A stretch of 11,640 nucleotides of DNA from an uncultured Clostridia bacterium (GCA_934278965.1 CAKQWL010000110.1:1-11640); one strand, 5' to 3'; counted from the first letter of the stretch, positions 1-6,664 are shown. Numbers and translations are program-made. The notes: generated from the letters alone by a model not told the origin.

Positions 1-188
1 GTGATGACCGGCCGCATAAAGACAGTGGTATCGACCGGCGTGTAAATAGTCTCGGTACCGAAAACGGGCGAAAGCCGGTAGTAAAGCTTTTCGTTTCCGG
101 CAGAGCGAAAGTATTCGGGAACGGTGATATCCTCAACGAGACAGACTCCGGTGCTTCCGTAAATAATATAATCGCCGCGTTCAAACAT
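1..188 (-). CDS. CarD family transcriptional regulator, N-terminal part (runs off left edge)
   Basis: Reading the minus strand from the ATG at 188 gives 62 codons that stay open to the window edge. The protein begins MFERGDYIIYGSTGVCLVED and continues through a YYRLSP segment to a TIYTPVDTTVFMRPVI segment. This is the pattern of the CarD/CdnL/TRCF RNA-polymerase-interacting domain: a Tudor-like fold starting with a GDYxxYxxxGVCxVE strand and a later xIYxPVD strand. Members bind the RNA polymerase beta subunit and usually stabilise open promoter complexes, for example at rRNA promoters. The C-terminal helical, DNA-contacting domain is outside the window, so its presence cannot be checked. A purine-rich stretch containing AAAGGACAGG lies upstream of the ATG at somewhat long spacing. 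The gene is downstream of and co-directional with citrate synthase, but a separate promoter candidate lies in the 159-base gap. Family assignment is firm; the regulon is unknown. Confidence 0.85.
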   Translation of the reverse strand, partial: MFERGDYIIYGSTGVCLVEDITVPEYFRSAGNEKLYYRLSPVFGTETIYTPVDTTVFMRPVI

Positions 189-269
189 AATTCTTATACC
201 TGTCCTTTCCCCTTGCCGGCAGCTGCCGCCTTCACCTCTGCCCTGGATGCGTATGACAATCTTTATTCT

Positions 270-298
270 ATTTTAACATTTTTTTTATAGCTTCGTAA
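270..298 (-). promoter_or_regulatory. Candidate sigma-A promoter for the CarD-family gene
   Basis: On the minus strand TTACGA (293-298) is followed after 17 bases by TAAAAT (270-275), in an A/T-rich stretch. The -35 is a weak match to TTGACA (3 of 6), while the -10 is 5 of 6 and the spacing is ideal. Transcription would start near 263 and leave a leader of about 75 bases. The -35 lies inside the downstream copy of a direct repeat. Confidence 0.45.
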
Positions 299-331
299 GC
301 CAAAATTACGCTTTTTTCGTAAGTCGAAATT
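292..331. repeat. Imperfect 16-base direct repeat, 24-base period, between citrate synthase and carD
   Basis: TTCGTAAGCCAAAATT (292-307) recurs as TTCGTAAGTCGAAATT (316-331), 14 of 16 identical, with starts 24 bases apart. Between them lies TTACG, which can pair with CGTAA of either copy, giving two mutually exclusive 5-base-pair stems. The repeat sits between the citrate synthase stop and the CarD promoter candidate and overlaps that promoter's -35. It could be a tandem operator; no family can be named. Confidence 0.5.
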
Positions 332-347
332 TTCTGTATGAACAGGC

Positions 348-1748
348 TTAATCGTCTGCTGATTCATCGGTACGGTCAGAAAGCCGTACAAACTCGCGGT
401 GAGGCTGTACTCCGAGGTAGGCCGGGCGCATCAGTTTTTTGCCGGAAATCAATTCTTCCAGTCGGTGTGCGCACCAGCCGGACAGTCTTGCGGTCGCGAA
501 GAGCGGTGTCGCGACATCCGCCGGGATATTGAGTGCGCGGTATACAAAGCCGGAGTAAAGATCGACATTTGCCGGCATCGGTTTCTCTTCACCGGTGATT
601 TCACGGTAAAGCTCGGGGCATTTGTTCTCGATGTATTCACAAAGGGCAAAATCCTCCTGCAGTCCCTTGGACTCCGCAAGTTTCCTGGCCATGCCCTTGA
701 GCAGCACAGCACGCGGGTCGGACAAGGTATAAATAGCATGTCCGAGGCCGTAAATCAGTCCACTGCCGTCGTTTGCCTCCTTGCGAAGGACCTTGCGGAA
801 ATAGGCTTCAAGCTCCTTCTCGTTTGTAATATCCTTAACATTTTGCTTCAGGTCGGAGAGCATATTGATGACCTTGATGTTCGCTCCACCGTGACGAGGC
901 CCTTTGAGCGATCCGACAGCCGCCGAAATAGCGGAATAGGTATCCGTTCCGGAGGAGGAGATCAGGTGTGTCGTAAAGGAAGAGTTGTTTCCGCCTCCGT
1001 GCTCGGCGTGGAGTACCAGAGACAGGTCCAGCAGACGTGCTTCAAGCTGTGTGAATTCGCCGGTCGGCCGGATCATTCGGAGAATGTTCTCCGCAGTGCC
1101 GAGCTCCGCGATCGGATAATGCAGGTGCAGACTTTCGTTGTCGTAGTAGCTGCGCTTCGCCTGATACGCATAAGCGATCAGCGCCGGAAAGTATCCGATC
1201 AGCTCAATGGACTGCCGCAGTACATTTTCGATGGAGGTATCATCCGGATTGCCGTCATAGGAATAGAGCGCCAGCACACTTCGCGCAAGTTTGTTCATCA
1301 AACTGGAAGAAGGTGCGACCAGGATCATGTCCCACGCGAAGCCGCGCGGAAGCTCCCGCCTCGAGCCGAGAAGCGACTGGAAATCAAGAAGCTGCTTCTG
1401 GTTCGGGAGTTCTCCGAACAGAAGCAGGTAGGTGATCTCTTCAAATCCGAATCGGTTCTCATCAATGAAGCTTTTTACGAGATCCTCCACATCGTATCCG
1501 CGGTAGTAGAGCTTTCCCGGGACAGCGATTTTTTCTTTGTTCTCGTTGACGCGGTACCCTTCGACATTACTGATTTTCGTCAAGCCGACCAGCACGCCGG
1601 TGCCGTTCGCATTGCGCAGACCGCGCTTGACATTGTATTTTGTATATAATTCGGCCGGAATTTCGCCGCATTCAAGCAGTTTTTCAGACATTTCACGAAT
1701 GAAGATGTTGTCCTTCAATTCGGAAATCTGATTGGAAAATGCACTCAT
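348..1748 (-). CDS. gltA: Citrate synthase
   Basis: Condenses acetyl-CoA and oxaloacetate to citrate and CoA in the cytoplasm, the entry step of the (often incomplete) TCA route that feeds 2-oxoglutarate and glutamate synthesis in anaerobes. The 466-residue product has the full fold. The catalytic histidines fall in LHAEHGGGNNSSF (H250) and YGLGHAIYTLSDPR (H337), and the catalytic aspartate in NVDLYSGF (D396). The conserved GPRHGGAN loop is at 283-290, and the C-terminal GWCAHRLEE segment is followed by a RPAYLG stretch. Length fits the long citrate synthases of clostridia. The start at 1748 is chosen because AGGAGGG lies about 7 bases upstream; a longer in-frame reading to 1994 has no ribosome site and crosses the promoter. 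The gene appears monocistronic or reads into carD; no strong terminator is visible after its TAA. Other citrate-cycle genes are not in the window, so a methylcitrate synthase role is possible but less likely. Confidence 0.95.
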   Translation of the reverse strand: MSAFSNQISELKDNIFIREMSEKLLECGEIPAELYTKYNVKRGLRNANGTGVLVGLTKISNVEGYRVNENKEKIAVPGKLYYRGYDVEDLVKSFIDENRFGFEEITYLLLFGELPNQKQLLDFQSLLGSRRELPRGFAWDMILVAPSSSLMNKLARSVLALYSYDGNPDDTSIENVLRQSIELIGYFPALIAYAYQAKRSYYDNESLHLHYPIAELGTAENILRMIRPTGEFTQLEARLLDLSLVLHAEHGGGNNSSFTTHLISSSGTDTYSAISAAVGSLKGPRHGGANIKVINMLSDLKQNVKDITNEKELEAYFRKVLRKEANDGSGLIYGLGHAIYTLSDPRAVLLKGMARKLAESKGLQEDFALCEYIENKCPELYREITGEEKPMPANVDLYSGFVYRALNIPADVATPLFATARLSGWCAHRLEELISGKKLMRPAYLGVQPHREFVRLSDRTDESADD

Positions 1749-1772
1749 GTAGAACCCTCCTGTTGTCGGTGA

Positions 1773-1811
1773 TTGTATACAAGTATACGGTGGTTGTTTA
1801 CATAAGTATAT
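1773..1811 (-). promoter_or_regulatory. Palindromic operator candidate in the citrate synthase leader
   Basis: TTGTATACAA (1773-1782) is a perfect 10-base palindrome, and it belongs to GTATAC-AA-GTATAC (1775-1788). A degenerate second copy, TATACTTATGTAAAC on the minus strand, overlaps the -10 region (about 1796-1810). The main site lies roughly 10 to 25 bases after the predicted start, a classic repressor position. TTGTATACAA-type palindromes are common for GntR/FadR-subfamily regulators in Firmicutes, but no such regulator is encoded here, so the binding protein is inferred only. Confidence 0.5.
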
Positions 1812-1833
1812 CATTTTTTCAAAGAAAATGCAA
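1805..1833 (-). promoter_or_regulatory. Promoter candidate for citrate synthase
   Basis: On the minus strand TTGCAT (1828-1833) and TATACT (1805-1810) are separated by exactly 17 bases. The -10 is 5 of 6 to consensus; the -35 keeps the TTG. Start would be near 1798, leaving a leader of about 50 bases that contains the palindromic operator candidate and an AGGAGGG ribosome site. Confidence 0.5.
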
Positions 1834-1929
1834 GCAGCGGCGGAGAGCATGAGCTTGCGCGGGGGGATTGCGGTGAAAGATTTTCCCCAAAACGCAGAGG
1901 AGACGAATTTCGGAAGTCCTTGTGAATCC

Positions 1930-1958
1930 TTGCGGCCGACGGTGGGGTATGGTAGTAT
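1930..1958 (+). promoter_or_regulatory. Weak promoter candidate for the small membrane protein
   Basis: TTGCGG (1930-1935) and TAGTAT (1953-1958) are 17 bases apart; an overlapping TATAAA at 1956-1961 is an alternative -10. The start would fall near 1965, only about 30 bases before the TTG start codon. It is divergent from the citrate synthase promoter, with about 95 bases between the two -35 elements. Confidence 0.35.
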
Positions 1959-1994
1959 AAAAACGAATCGGAATTTATGAAGGGGGGAAAGCAT

Positions 1995-2474
1995 TTGAAG
2001 AACGCACCGATGATTGTCATGCTGATTGCGCCGTATTTGCTGTTGGGAATGCTTTATACGGCGGATGGAAGAGTGCTGGCAGGGTTGATTGTATTTGCGG
2101 CTGTCATGCTTTTGGGTGCATCCTACGCATTTTATCTTCCGCGGACGGAGTGCAGCGGCAATAAAATTTTGTTTTGGTGCATGATCCTAAAGATCTGTAA
2201 TATTCCTATTTTTATTTTAATTTTTATGATGGCGCTGCTGGTTTTCGCAGTGATCATCCCGTTGATTCCATTTCTGTTTTTGTTCGATTATTTCCTTGTA
2301 CTCTCTACCTCCATGTACGGAATGAATGGATTGATAAAATGCTATAAGGAAAATCGTCTTTCCAAAAAAGCGGTAATCCTGAATCTTGTTTTGCAGTTTA
2401 TATTTTGTGCGGATGTATTCAGTATAATCTACTGTTACTTTAAAACTCGTGAAGCGGCGGGTTTAAACCGGTAG
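1995..2474 (+). CDS. Small polytopic membrane protein of unknown function
   Basis: I do not recognise a function; it may belong to an uncharacterised Firmicutes DUF family, but I cannot name it with confidence. The 159-residue product is mostly hydrophobic, with about five membrane segments: roughly residues 5-21, 27-47, 57-78, 80-105 and 126-147. Short basic or polar links separate them, including KCYKENRLSKK at 115-125. There is no signal-peptidase site and no recognisable catalytic motif. The TTG at 1995 is preferred because AGGGGGG (1981-1987) sits 7 bases before it; an in-frame ATG at 1977 would add six residues but has no ribosome site. Its codon use is more A/T-rich than neighbouring genes, partly explained by membrane residues coded by TTT, TTG and ATT. 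It stands alone between a divergent gene and a strong terminator, so context gives no functional clue. Confidence 0.75.
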   Translation: MKNAPMIVMLIAPYLLLGMLYTADGRVLAGLIVFAAVMLLGASYAFYLPRTECSGNKILFWCMILKICNIPIFILIFMMALLVFAVIIPLIPFLFLFDYFLVLSTSMYGMNGLIKCYKENRLSKKAVILNLVLQFIFCADVFSIIYCYFKTREAAGLNR

Positions 2475-2546
2475 AGGGCCATGCTTCTCGAAACCATTGG
2501 CGGTGGGCAGTGGACATGGGGCACGAACGAAAGAAAAAATAGGCAC

Positions 2547-2588
2547 AGATGGTCGCAGAAGAAAAACTTCTGCGGCTATCTTTTTTTT
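2547..2588 (+). terminator. Strong intrinsic terminator after the membrane protein gene
   Basis: The arms 2547-2561 and 2567-2581 form a 15-base-pair stem with only two G-U wobbles, closed by an AAAAA loop. The T-run spans 2581-2588. It lies about 70 bases after the membrane protein stop and isolates the perR operon from upstream transcription. Confidence 0.92.
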
Positions 2589-2662
2589 GTAAGGACTTTT
2601 TAGTGATCTGTGATGGAGCGGTTTATATTAGAAATCACATTGGAAAATTTTCAAAAAGATTA

Positions 2663-2691
2663 TTGACAACAGGCGAAAAGTGATATAAAAT
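2663..2691 (+). promoter_or_regulatory. Consensus sigma-A promoter of the perR-rbr-dfx operon
   Basis: A perfect TTGACA (2663-2668) is followed after 17 bases by TAAAAT (2686-2691). The predicted start near 2697 falls inside the inverted repeat interpreted as a PerR box, so repressor binding would block polymerase directly. Confidence 0.85.
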
Positions 2692-2695
2692 CCTA

Positions 2696-2714
2696 ATTGA
2701 GAATAAATATCAAT
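2696..2714 (+). promoter_or_regulatory. Fur/PerR-type operator (PerR box candidate)
   Basis: ATTGAGAATAAATATCAAT is an imperfect inverted repeat: 7 of 9 positions in the arms match around a central base. Its core TGAGAATAAATATCA fits the 7-1-7 Fur-family pattern TGATAATNATTATCA at 12 of 14 defined positions. It overlaps the predicted transcription start of the gene for the Fur-family protein itself, consistent with autorepression. Confidence 0.7.
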
Positions 2715-2735
2715 AATAAAAATAAAGGAGAATAC

Positions 2736-3131
2736 ATGGAACGGAGGAATACCATTCAAAAAAGTCTGGTGCTTCAGGCGGTTTTCGAATTGAAACGGCA
2801 TCTGACAGCGGATGAGGTCTATGAGTTTATTAAAAAAAGCCATCCCACGATCGGAAAAGGTACGGTGTACCGAAACCTGGCGATTCTGTCGGAAGAGGGA
2901 GCCATCCGGAGAGTGGAGATCCCGGATGGTCCGGATCGATTTGATTTTACTCTTAAAAGACATTATCACATGCGGTGCGTCCGATGCGGAGATGTACAGG
3001 ATGTTGATTTGGGTGAAATTCCGGAATTGGAAGCAAAGCTTCGGGAAACACAGGCTGTGAAGCTTTTGGATTACGATATTCTCTTCAAGGGCATTTGTGC
3101 GGAGTGCGCGAAGAAGACAGAGGAAGAGTAG
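2736..3131 (+). CDS. perR: Peroxide-responsive repressor, Fur family (PerR-like)
   Basis: Cytoplasmic metal-dependent DNA-binding repressor of 131 residues. The winged-helix part covers about residues 1-70, with the recognition region around HPTIGKGTVYRNLAIL (36-51). The regulatory metal site of PerR proteins can be aligned completely: H22, D70, H76, H78 and D89. The structural zinc is held by C81, C84, C121 and C124. An aspartate at 89, aligned with B. subtilis PerR D104, favours PerR over Fur or Zur. The downstream rubrerythrin and superoxide reductase genes are typical PerR targets in clostridia. AAAGGAG (2724-2730) sits 5 bases before the ATG at 2736; an in-frame TTG at 2697 would add 13 low-complexity residues but lies at the predicted transcription start with no ribosome site. 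The protein lacks most of the first helix present in the 145-residue Bacillus form. Autoregulation is inferred from the operator candidate overlapping its start. Confidence 0.88.
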   Translation: MERRNTIQKSLVLQAVFELKRHLTADEVYEFIKKSHPTIGKGTVYRNLAILSEEGAIRRVEIPDGPDRFDFTLKRHYHMRCVRCGDVQDVDLGEIPELEAKLRETQAVKLLDYDILFKGICAECAKKTEEE

Positions 3132-3152
3132 TCGGGAATCACGCGGATCGCA

Positions 3153-3178
3153 GAAACGCCGAAACGCCGAAACCGGCG
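3153..3178 (+). repeat. Tandem 8-base repeat and small G/C hairpin between perR and rbr
   Basis: GAAACGCC occurs twice in tandem (3153-3168), followed by GAAACCGGCG. CGCCG (3165-3169) can pair with CGGCG (3174-3178) across a four-base AAAC loop; the first repeat copy offers an alternative partner. No T-run follows, so it is not a normal terminator. It may be an mRNA processing or stability element. Confidence 0.5.
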
Positions 3179-3272
3179 CGGACAGGAATCCATCGAGATA
3201 GGAATTCGTCGAAAGGAAAAAGAATATAAGGAATAGGAATAGAAGATGAAAGGTAAGAATGGAGGAAAAACA

Positions 3273-3815
3273 ATGAAAACGAATAAGTATGCGGGAACAC
3301 AGACAGAGAAAAATTTATGGGAAGCTTTTGCGGGGGAGTCTCAGGCAAGAAACAAGTACACCTATTTTGCTTCCACGGCAAAAAAGGAGGGGTATGAGCA
3401 GATGGCGGCATTGTTCCTGAAGACAGCAGATAACGAGAAGGAACACGCAAAGATGTGGTTTAAGGAGCTGGCCGGACTCGGAGATACGAAAGAAAACCTC
3501 GCTGCGGCGGCGGACGGAGAAAATTATGAATGGACCGATATGTATGACGGCTTTGCCAAAACTGCGGAAGAAGAAGGCTTTCCGGAGCTTGCCGCGAAAT
3601 TCAGAGCGGTAGGAGAAATCGAAAAGCACCACGAAGAAAGATATCGTGCACTTCTGAAAAACATCGAGACTGCGCAGGTCTTTGAAAAGAGCGAAGTAAA
3701 GGTATGGGAATGCCGCAACTGCGGGCATATCGTCGTAGGAACGAAGGCACCTCAGGTCTGTCCGGTATGCAGCCACCCGCAGAGCTACTTTGAAGTCAGA
3801 GAAACCAATTATTAA
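3273..3815 (+). CDS. rbr: Rubrerythrin
   Basis: Non-haem di-iron peroxidase that reduces hydrogen peroxide to water in anaerobes, taking electrons from NAD(P)H through rubredoxin or a reductase. The 180-residue protein has an N-terminal four-helix ferritin-like domain (about 1-135). Likely di-iron ligands are E22 in [10 protein letters not shown]55 and H58 in EKEH, one or more of E99-E101, and E117 and H120 in [12 protein letters not shown]-terminal rubredoxin-like domain has C147-x2-C150 and C163-x2-C166 for a single FeS4 centre. This is the classical order, not reverse rubrerythrin. GGAGG lies 7-8 bases before the ATG at 3273, which is preferred over the in-frame ATG at 3246 that has a poorer context. 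It lies 141 bases after perR with no clear promoter or terminator between, so co-transcription from the perR promoter is likely. Confidence 0.95.
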   Translation: MKTNKYAGTQTEKNLWEAFAGESQARNKYTYFASTAKKEGYEQMAALFLKTADNEKEHAKMWFKELAGLGDTKENLAAAADGENYEWTDMYDGFAKTAEEEGFPELAAKFRAVGEIEKHHEERYRALLKNIETAQVFEKSEVKVWECRNCGHIVVGTKAPQVCPVCSHPQSYFEVRETNY

Positions 3816-3887
3816 GATGCATTGCAGAATCAGAAAATCAGATTAGAAAAAGACAAATAAAAGCAGAGCGGAAAGGAGAAATAAAAA

Positions 3888-4262
3888 ATGGAGCTGAAGT
3901 ATTATGTATGTCGTCATTGCGGAAATATTATCGAAAAGATCGAGGACAAAGGTGTGCCGGTAGTGTGCTGCGGAGAGCCGATGGCAGAACTGAAGGCCGG
4001 TGTGTCGGATGCGGCCGCCGAAAAGCATGTGCCGGTATGTACGGTCGACGGAGGTCAGGTTCATGTCACAGTAGGGGAGATTGCGCATCCGATGCAGGAG
4101 CAGCATTTTATCGAATGGATCGCCCTGCAGACGAAGCAGGGAACGCAAAGAAAGTATCTTAAGCCGGGACAGGAACCGAGCGTGGAGTTCAGGCTTTGCG
4201 GCGGAGATGAAGTAGAGGCGGTTTTTGCTTACTGCAATCTGCACGGTTTGTGGAAATGCTGA
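3888..4262 (+). CDS. dfx: Desulfoferrodoxin / superoxide reductase (two-iron class)
   Basis: Reduces superoxide to hydrogen peroxide without releasing oxygen, in the cytoplasm; the peroxide can then be handled by rubrerythrin. The 124-residue protein has an N-terminal desulforedoxin domain with C8-x2-C11 and the adjacent pair C27-C28 binding a rubredoxin-like iron (centre I). The catalytic centre II is a square-pyramidal iron site expected from H47, H67, H73 and H119 with axial C116 in the CNLHG motif. E45 and K46 of the EKHVPV loop are the conserved residues that guide superoxide and proton delivery. Length and ligand set match the complete 2Fe type. AAAGGAG lies 9 bases upstream of the ATG. 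It follows rubrerythrin by 72 bases with no convincing promoter, so it is probably the last gene of the PerR-controlled operon. Confidence 0.95.
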   Translation: MELKYYVCRHCGNIIEKIEDKGVPVVCCGEPMAELKAGVSDAAAEKHVPVCTVDGGQVHVTVGEIAHPMQEQHFIEWIALQTKQGTQRKYLKPGQEPSVEFRLCGGDEVEAVFAYCNLHGLWKC

Positions 4263-4356
4263 CGGAAAAGAAGGCCGTGTAAGCCCGAAACAAGGCAGAG
4301 AAAGAAACGAAAAAGAGTTTTGTGCTTTGGGTGAAGCGTGGGTTTTGCCCTGTTAT

Positions 4357-4405
4357 ACGGCGGAGGGAGCTTTGCACCGCATCGGAAAAGCTCCCTCCGC
4401 CGTTT
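4357..4405 (+). terminator. Long perfect hairpin, probable terminator of the perR-rbr-dfx operon
   Basis: Bases 4357-4373 and 4387-4403 are perfectly complementary (17 pairs, very G/C-rich), with a 13-base loop that holds a further CCG-CAT-CGG mini-stem. Only a short TTT follows, so intrinsic termination may be inefficient or the structure may protect the 3' end. It is about 95 bases downstream of dfx. Confidence 0.6.
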
Positions 4406-4566
4406 GCCCGTTCCGCGCTATCTCCTGCGCTCGTTTCACTTTGTCTCATGCGCCCCGATTTGTTTTGTTTCGCGTGCGCCGTTCTTCGCGGAGGGATCCC
4501 GCGCGAGGGAAGGTGGGTGCGCGTGTTTCATGAAAAAATCGTGCGGATGGATTCTGGCATGGATGA
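4406..4566. other. Intergenic stretch without a convincing gene
   Basis: The gap between dfx and uvrB is 394 bases. Apart from the hairpin at its left and the SOS box and promoter at its right, I see no supported feature. Several short reading frames cross it on both strands, but they run through the hairpin or the promoter, lack ribosome sites and encode low-complexity R/S/P/F-rich products. The middle part is pyrimidine-rich on the plus strand up to about 4490 and G-rich after it. Confidence 0.5.
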
Positions 4567-4580
4567 CGAACATGTGTTTA
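4567..4580 (+). promoter_or_regulatory. LexA (SOS) box upstream of uvrBA
   Basis: CGAACATGTGTTTA matches the Firmicutes LexA consensus CGAACRNRYGTTYC at 13 of 14 positions, failing only at the last base. It overlaps the -35 of the uvrB promoter (4577-4582), a position where LexA would block polymerase. uvrB is a known LexA target in Bacillus, which supports the call. Confidence 0.8.
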
Positions 4581-4605
4581 CAATCTGCGCGAAAAGTGGT
4601 ATAAT
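4577..4605 (+). promoter_or_regulatory. Sigma-A promoter of uvrB-uvrA
   Basis: TTTACA (4577-4582) and a perfect TATAAT (4600-4605) are separated by 17 bases. The predicted start near 4612 leaves a leader of about 45 bases before the uvrB ATG. Confidence 0.85.
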
Positions 4606-4656
4606 AAGCACGCATAGCAGAAGAATTTTGGAGTAAGGGAAGGGAAAAAGTACAAG

Positions 4657-6633
4657 ATGGCAGAATTTCGTGTTGTATCGGATTTTGACTTAATGGGGGA
4701 TCAGCCGCAGGCAGTGGAGACACTGGCAAATGGGATTCTCAGCGGTAAACGGGCGCAGACCTTGATGGGAGTAACCGGTTCCGGGAAGACATTTACCATG
4801 GCGAAGCTGATCGAGCGCGTGCAGAAACCGACGCTGGTAATCTCGCACAACAAGACTTTGGCCGCACAGCTGCATGGGGAATTTCGGGAATTCTTTCCGG
4901 ATAATGCTGTGGAATATTTTGTAAGTTACTACGACTACTACCAGCCGGAGGCGTATGTGCCTTCGACGGATACTTATATTGAAAAGGACTCGGATATCAA
5001 CGCGGAAATCGAGAAGCTCCGGCATTCGGCGACGGCGGCGCTGGCAGAGCGGCGCGATGTGATCATCGTTGCATCGGTCTCCTGCATTTACGGACTCGGC
5101 TCTCCGTTTGATTATGAGAATCAGATGCTTTCCCTGCGCCCGGGGATGGAGAAGGGACGGCAGGAGATCCTGCGGAAGCTGGTGGATATTCAATATACGA
5201 GGAATGACCTCGCTTTCGAGCGGGGCTGTTTCCGTGTTCGCGGAGATGTCATTGATATTTATCCGTCCGGTGCGGAGAATGCGATTCGGGTGGAGCTGTT
5301 CGGGGATGAGATCGAAACCATTAAAGAATTGAACCCGGTTACGGGCGAGATTGTCGGACTTCGGAATCATGTTTCCGTGTATCCGGCCTCTCATTATGTG
5401 ACATCCAAAGAAAACATGGAGCACGCGATCGACACGATCAGCGAGGAACTGGAGGAGCGTATCCAGTGGTTCCGTGACAGGGGCAAACTGCTGGAAGCAC
5501 AGCGGATCGAGCAGCGGACGCGTTATGATATCGAAATGCTGCGTGAAATCGGAATGTGCAAGGGCATTGAAAATTATTCCCGTCACATCAGCAATCTTCC
5601 GCCCGGCGCGAAGCCGTATACCCTGATTGACTATTTTCCGGAGGATTTTCTGATATTGATTGATGAATCGCATGTCATGCTGCCGCAGCTTCACGCGATG
5701 TATGAAGGCAATCTTTCCCGGAAGCGTTCTTTGGTGGATTACGGTTTCCGTCTGCCGTCGGCGCTTGACAACAGGCCGCTGATGTTCGAAGAATTTGAAA
5801 AAATGGTTCATCAGATTGTCTATGTCAGCGCGACGCCGGCGAAGTATGAACGGGAGCAGAGCGGCGGCATTTCCGCGGAGCAGATCATTCGGCCGACCGG
5901 ACTTCTGGATCCGCCGATCGAGGTGCGGAAAAGCGAAGGACAGATTGATGATCTGATCAGTGAAATTCGAAAAACAACCGAAAACGGCGAAAAGGTGTTT
6001 GTTACGACCCTGACCAAGAAAATGGCGGAGAGTCTGACGGATTATTTGAAGAATGCCGGGATTCGGGTAAAATATCTTCATTCCGAAGTGGATACTCTGG
6101 AACGGATGGAGATCATTCGGGATCTTCGTTTGGGTCTGTTTGATGTTCTTGTCGGCATCAATCTGCTGCGGGAGGGGCTGGATGTTCCGGAAGTCAGCCT
6201 TGTAGCGATTTTGGACGCGGACAAGCAGGGCTTCCTGCGGACAGAGACCTCCCTTATTCAGACAATCGGCCGCGCGGCGCGGAATATCAACGGCAGAGTG
6301 ATCATGTACGCGGATTCTGTCAGCCCGGCCATGAAGAATGCGATGGAGGAAACGGAGCGGCGGCGCGGGCTGCAGCAGGCGTATAACGAGAAACACGGTA
6401 TTACGCCGCGATCGGTTAAAAAAGATGTGCGCGCTGTCATCGAAGCAACGAAGCAGGTCTCGCCGGAGGAAGAATTCTATCGCGGGAAGAGTCCGCTTGA
6501 GCTGACGAAGAAGGAATTGGCGGAATATGTGAAAAAGCTTGAGACAGAGATGAAGCAGGCGGCAAAGGATTTGCAGTTTGAGCGCGCCGCGGAGCTTCGG
6601 GATATGGTCTTTGAATATAAAGTGCGATTGTAA
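4657..6633 (+). CDS. uvrB: UvrABC system protein B (excinuclease subunit, DNA-damage verification helicase)
   Basis: Nucleotide excision repair: UvrB is loaded on damaged DNA by UvrA, verifies the lesion by inserting a beta-hairpin between strands, then recruits UvrC for incision. The 658-residue protein has every landmark: Walker A GVTGSGKT (38-45), the beta-hairpin [12 protein letters not shown] (91-102), Walker B/DEAD-type DESH (336-339), helicase motif III SAT (391-393), and motif [11 protein letters not shown] (535-543). The C-terminal UVR domain (about 625-658) interacts with UvrC. Length is typical. The start at 4657 fits family N-termini ([20 protein letters not shown]) and is preceded by a purine-rich GGAAGGGAAAA, a modest ribosome site. 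Induction by DNA damage is inferred from the LexA box overlapping the promoter. uvrA follows by 31 bases, the usual Firmicutes arrangement. Confidence 0.98.
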   Translation: MAEFRVVSDFDLMGDQPQAVETLANGILSGKRAQTLMGVTGSGKTFTMAKLIERVQKPTLVISHNKTLAAQLHGEFREFFPDNAVEYFVSYYDYYQPEAYVPSTDTYIEKDSDINAEIEKLRHSATAALAERRDVIIVASVSCIYGLGSPFDYENQMLSLRPGMEKGRQEILRKLVDIQYTRNDLAFERGCFRVRGDVIDIYPSGAENAIRVELFGDEIETIKELNPVTGEIVGLRNHVSVYPASHYVTSKENMEHAIDTISEELEERIQWFRDRGKLLEAQRIEQRTRYDIEMLREIGMCKGIENYSRHISNLPPGAKPYTLIDYFPEDFLILIDESHVMLPQLHAMYEGNLSRKRSLVDYGFRLPSALDNRPLMFEEFEKMVHQIVYVSATPAKYEREQSGGISAEQIIRPTGLLDPPIEVRKSEGQIDDLISEIRKTTENGEKVFVTTLTKKMAESLTDYLKNAGIRVKYLHSEVDTLERMEIIRDLRLGLFDVLVGINLLREGLDVPEVSLVAILDADKQGFLRTETSLIQTIGRAARNINGRVIMYADSVSPAMKNAMEETERRRGLQQAYNEKHGITPRSVKKDVRAVIEATKQVSPEEEFYRGKSPLELTKKELAEYVKKLETEMKQAAKDLQFERAAELRDMVFEYKVRL

Positions 6634-6664
6634 CAACGGAGAAGCAGAAAGGAAACAGAACAGC

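Noticed and set aside
399..1649. 416-codon plus-strand frame opposite citrate synthase
   Set aside because: It lies wholly antisense to a complete citrate synthase with intact catalytic residues, and the product resembles no family.
3132..3272. Possible separate promoter or PerR box for rbr, for example TATAAG at about 3226
   Set aside because: No acceptable -35 lies 16-18 bases upstream and no inverted repeat of Fur type is visible; co-transcription with perR explains the layout better.
4489..4507. Palindrome-like CGCGGAGGGATCCCGCGCG
   Set aside because: The arms are interrupted and leave no loop, so it is not a plausible RNA hairpin, and nothing else marks it as a site.
4225..4636. Overlapping plus-strand frames of 88 to 104 codons between dfx and uvrB
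   Set aside because: They run through the long hairpin, the SOS box and the uvrB promoter, lack ribosome sites and have biased, low-complexity composition.
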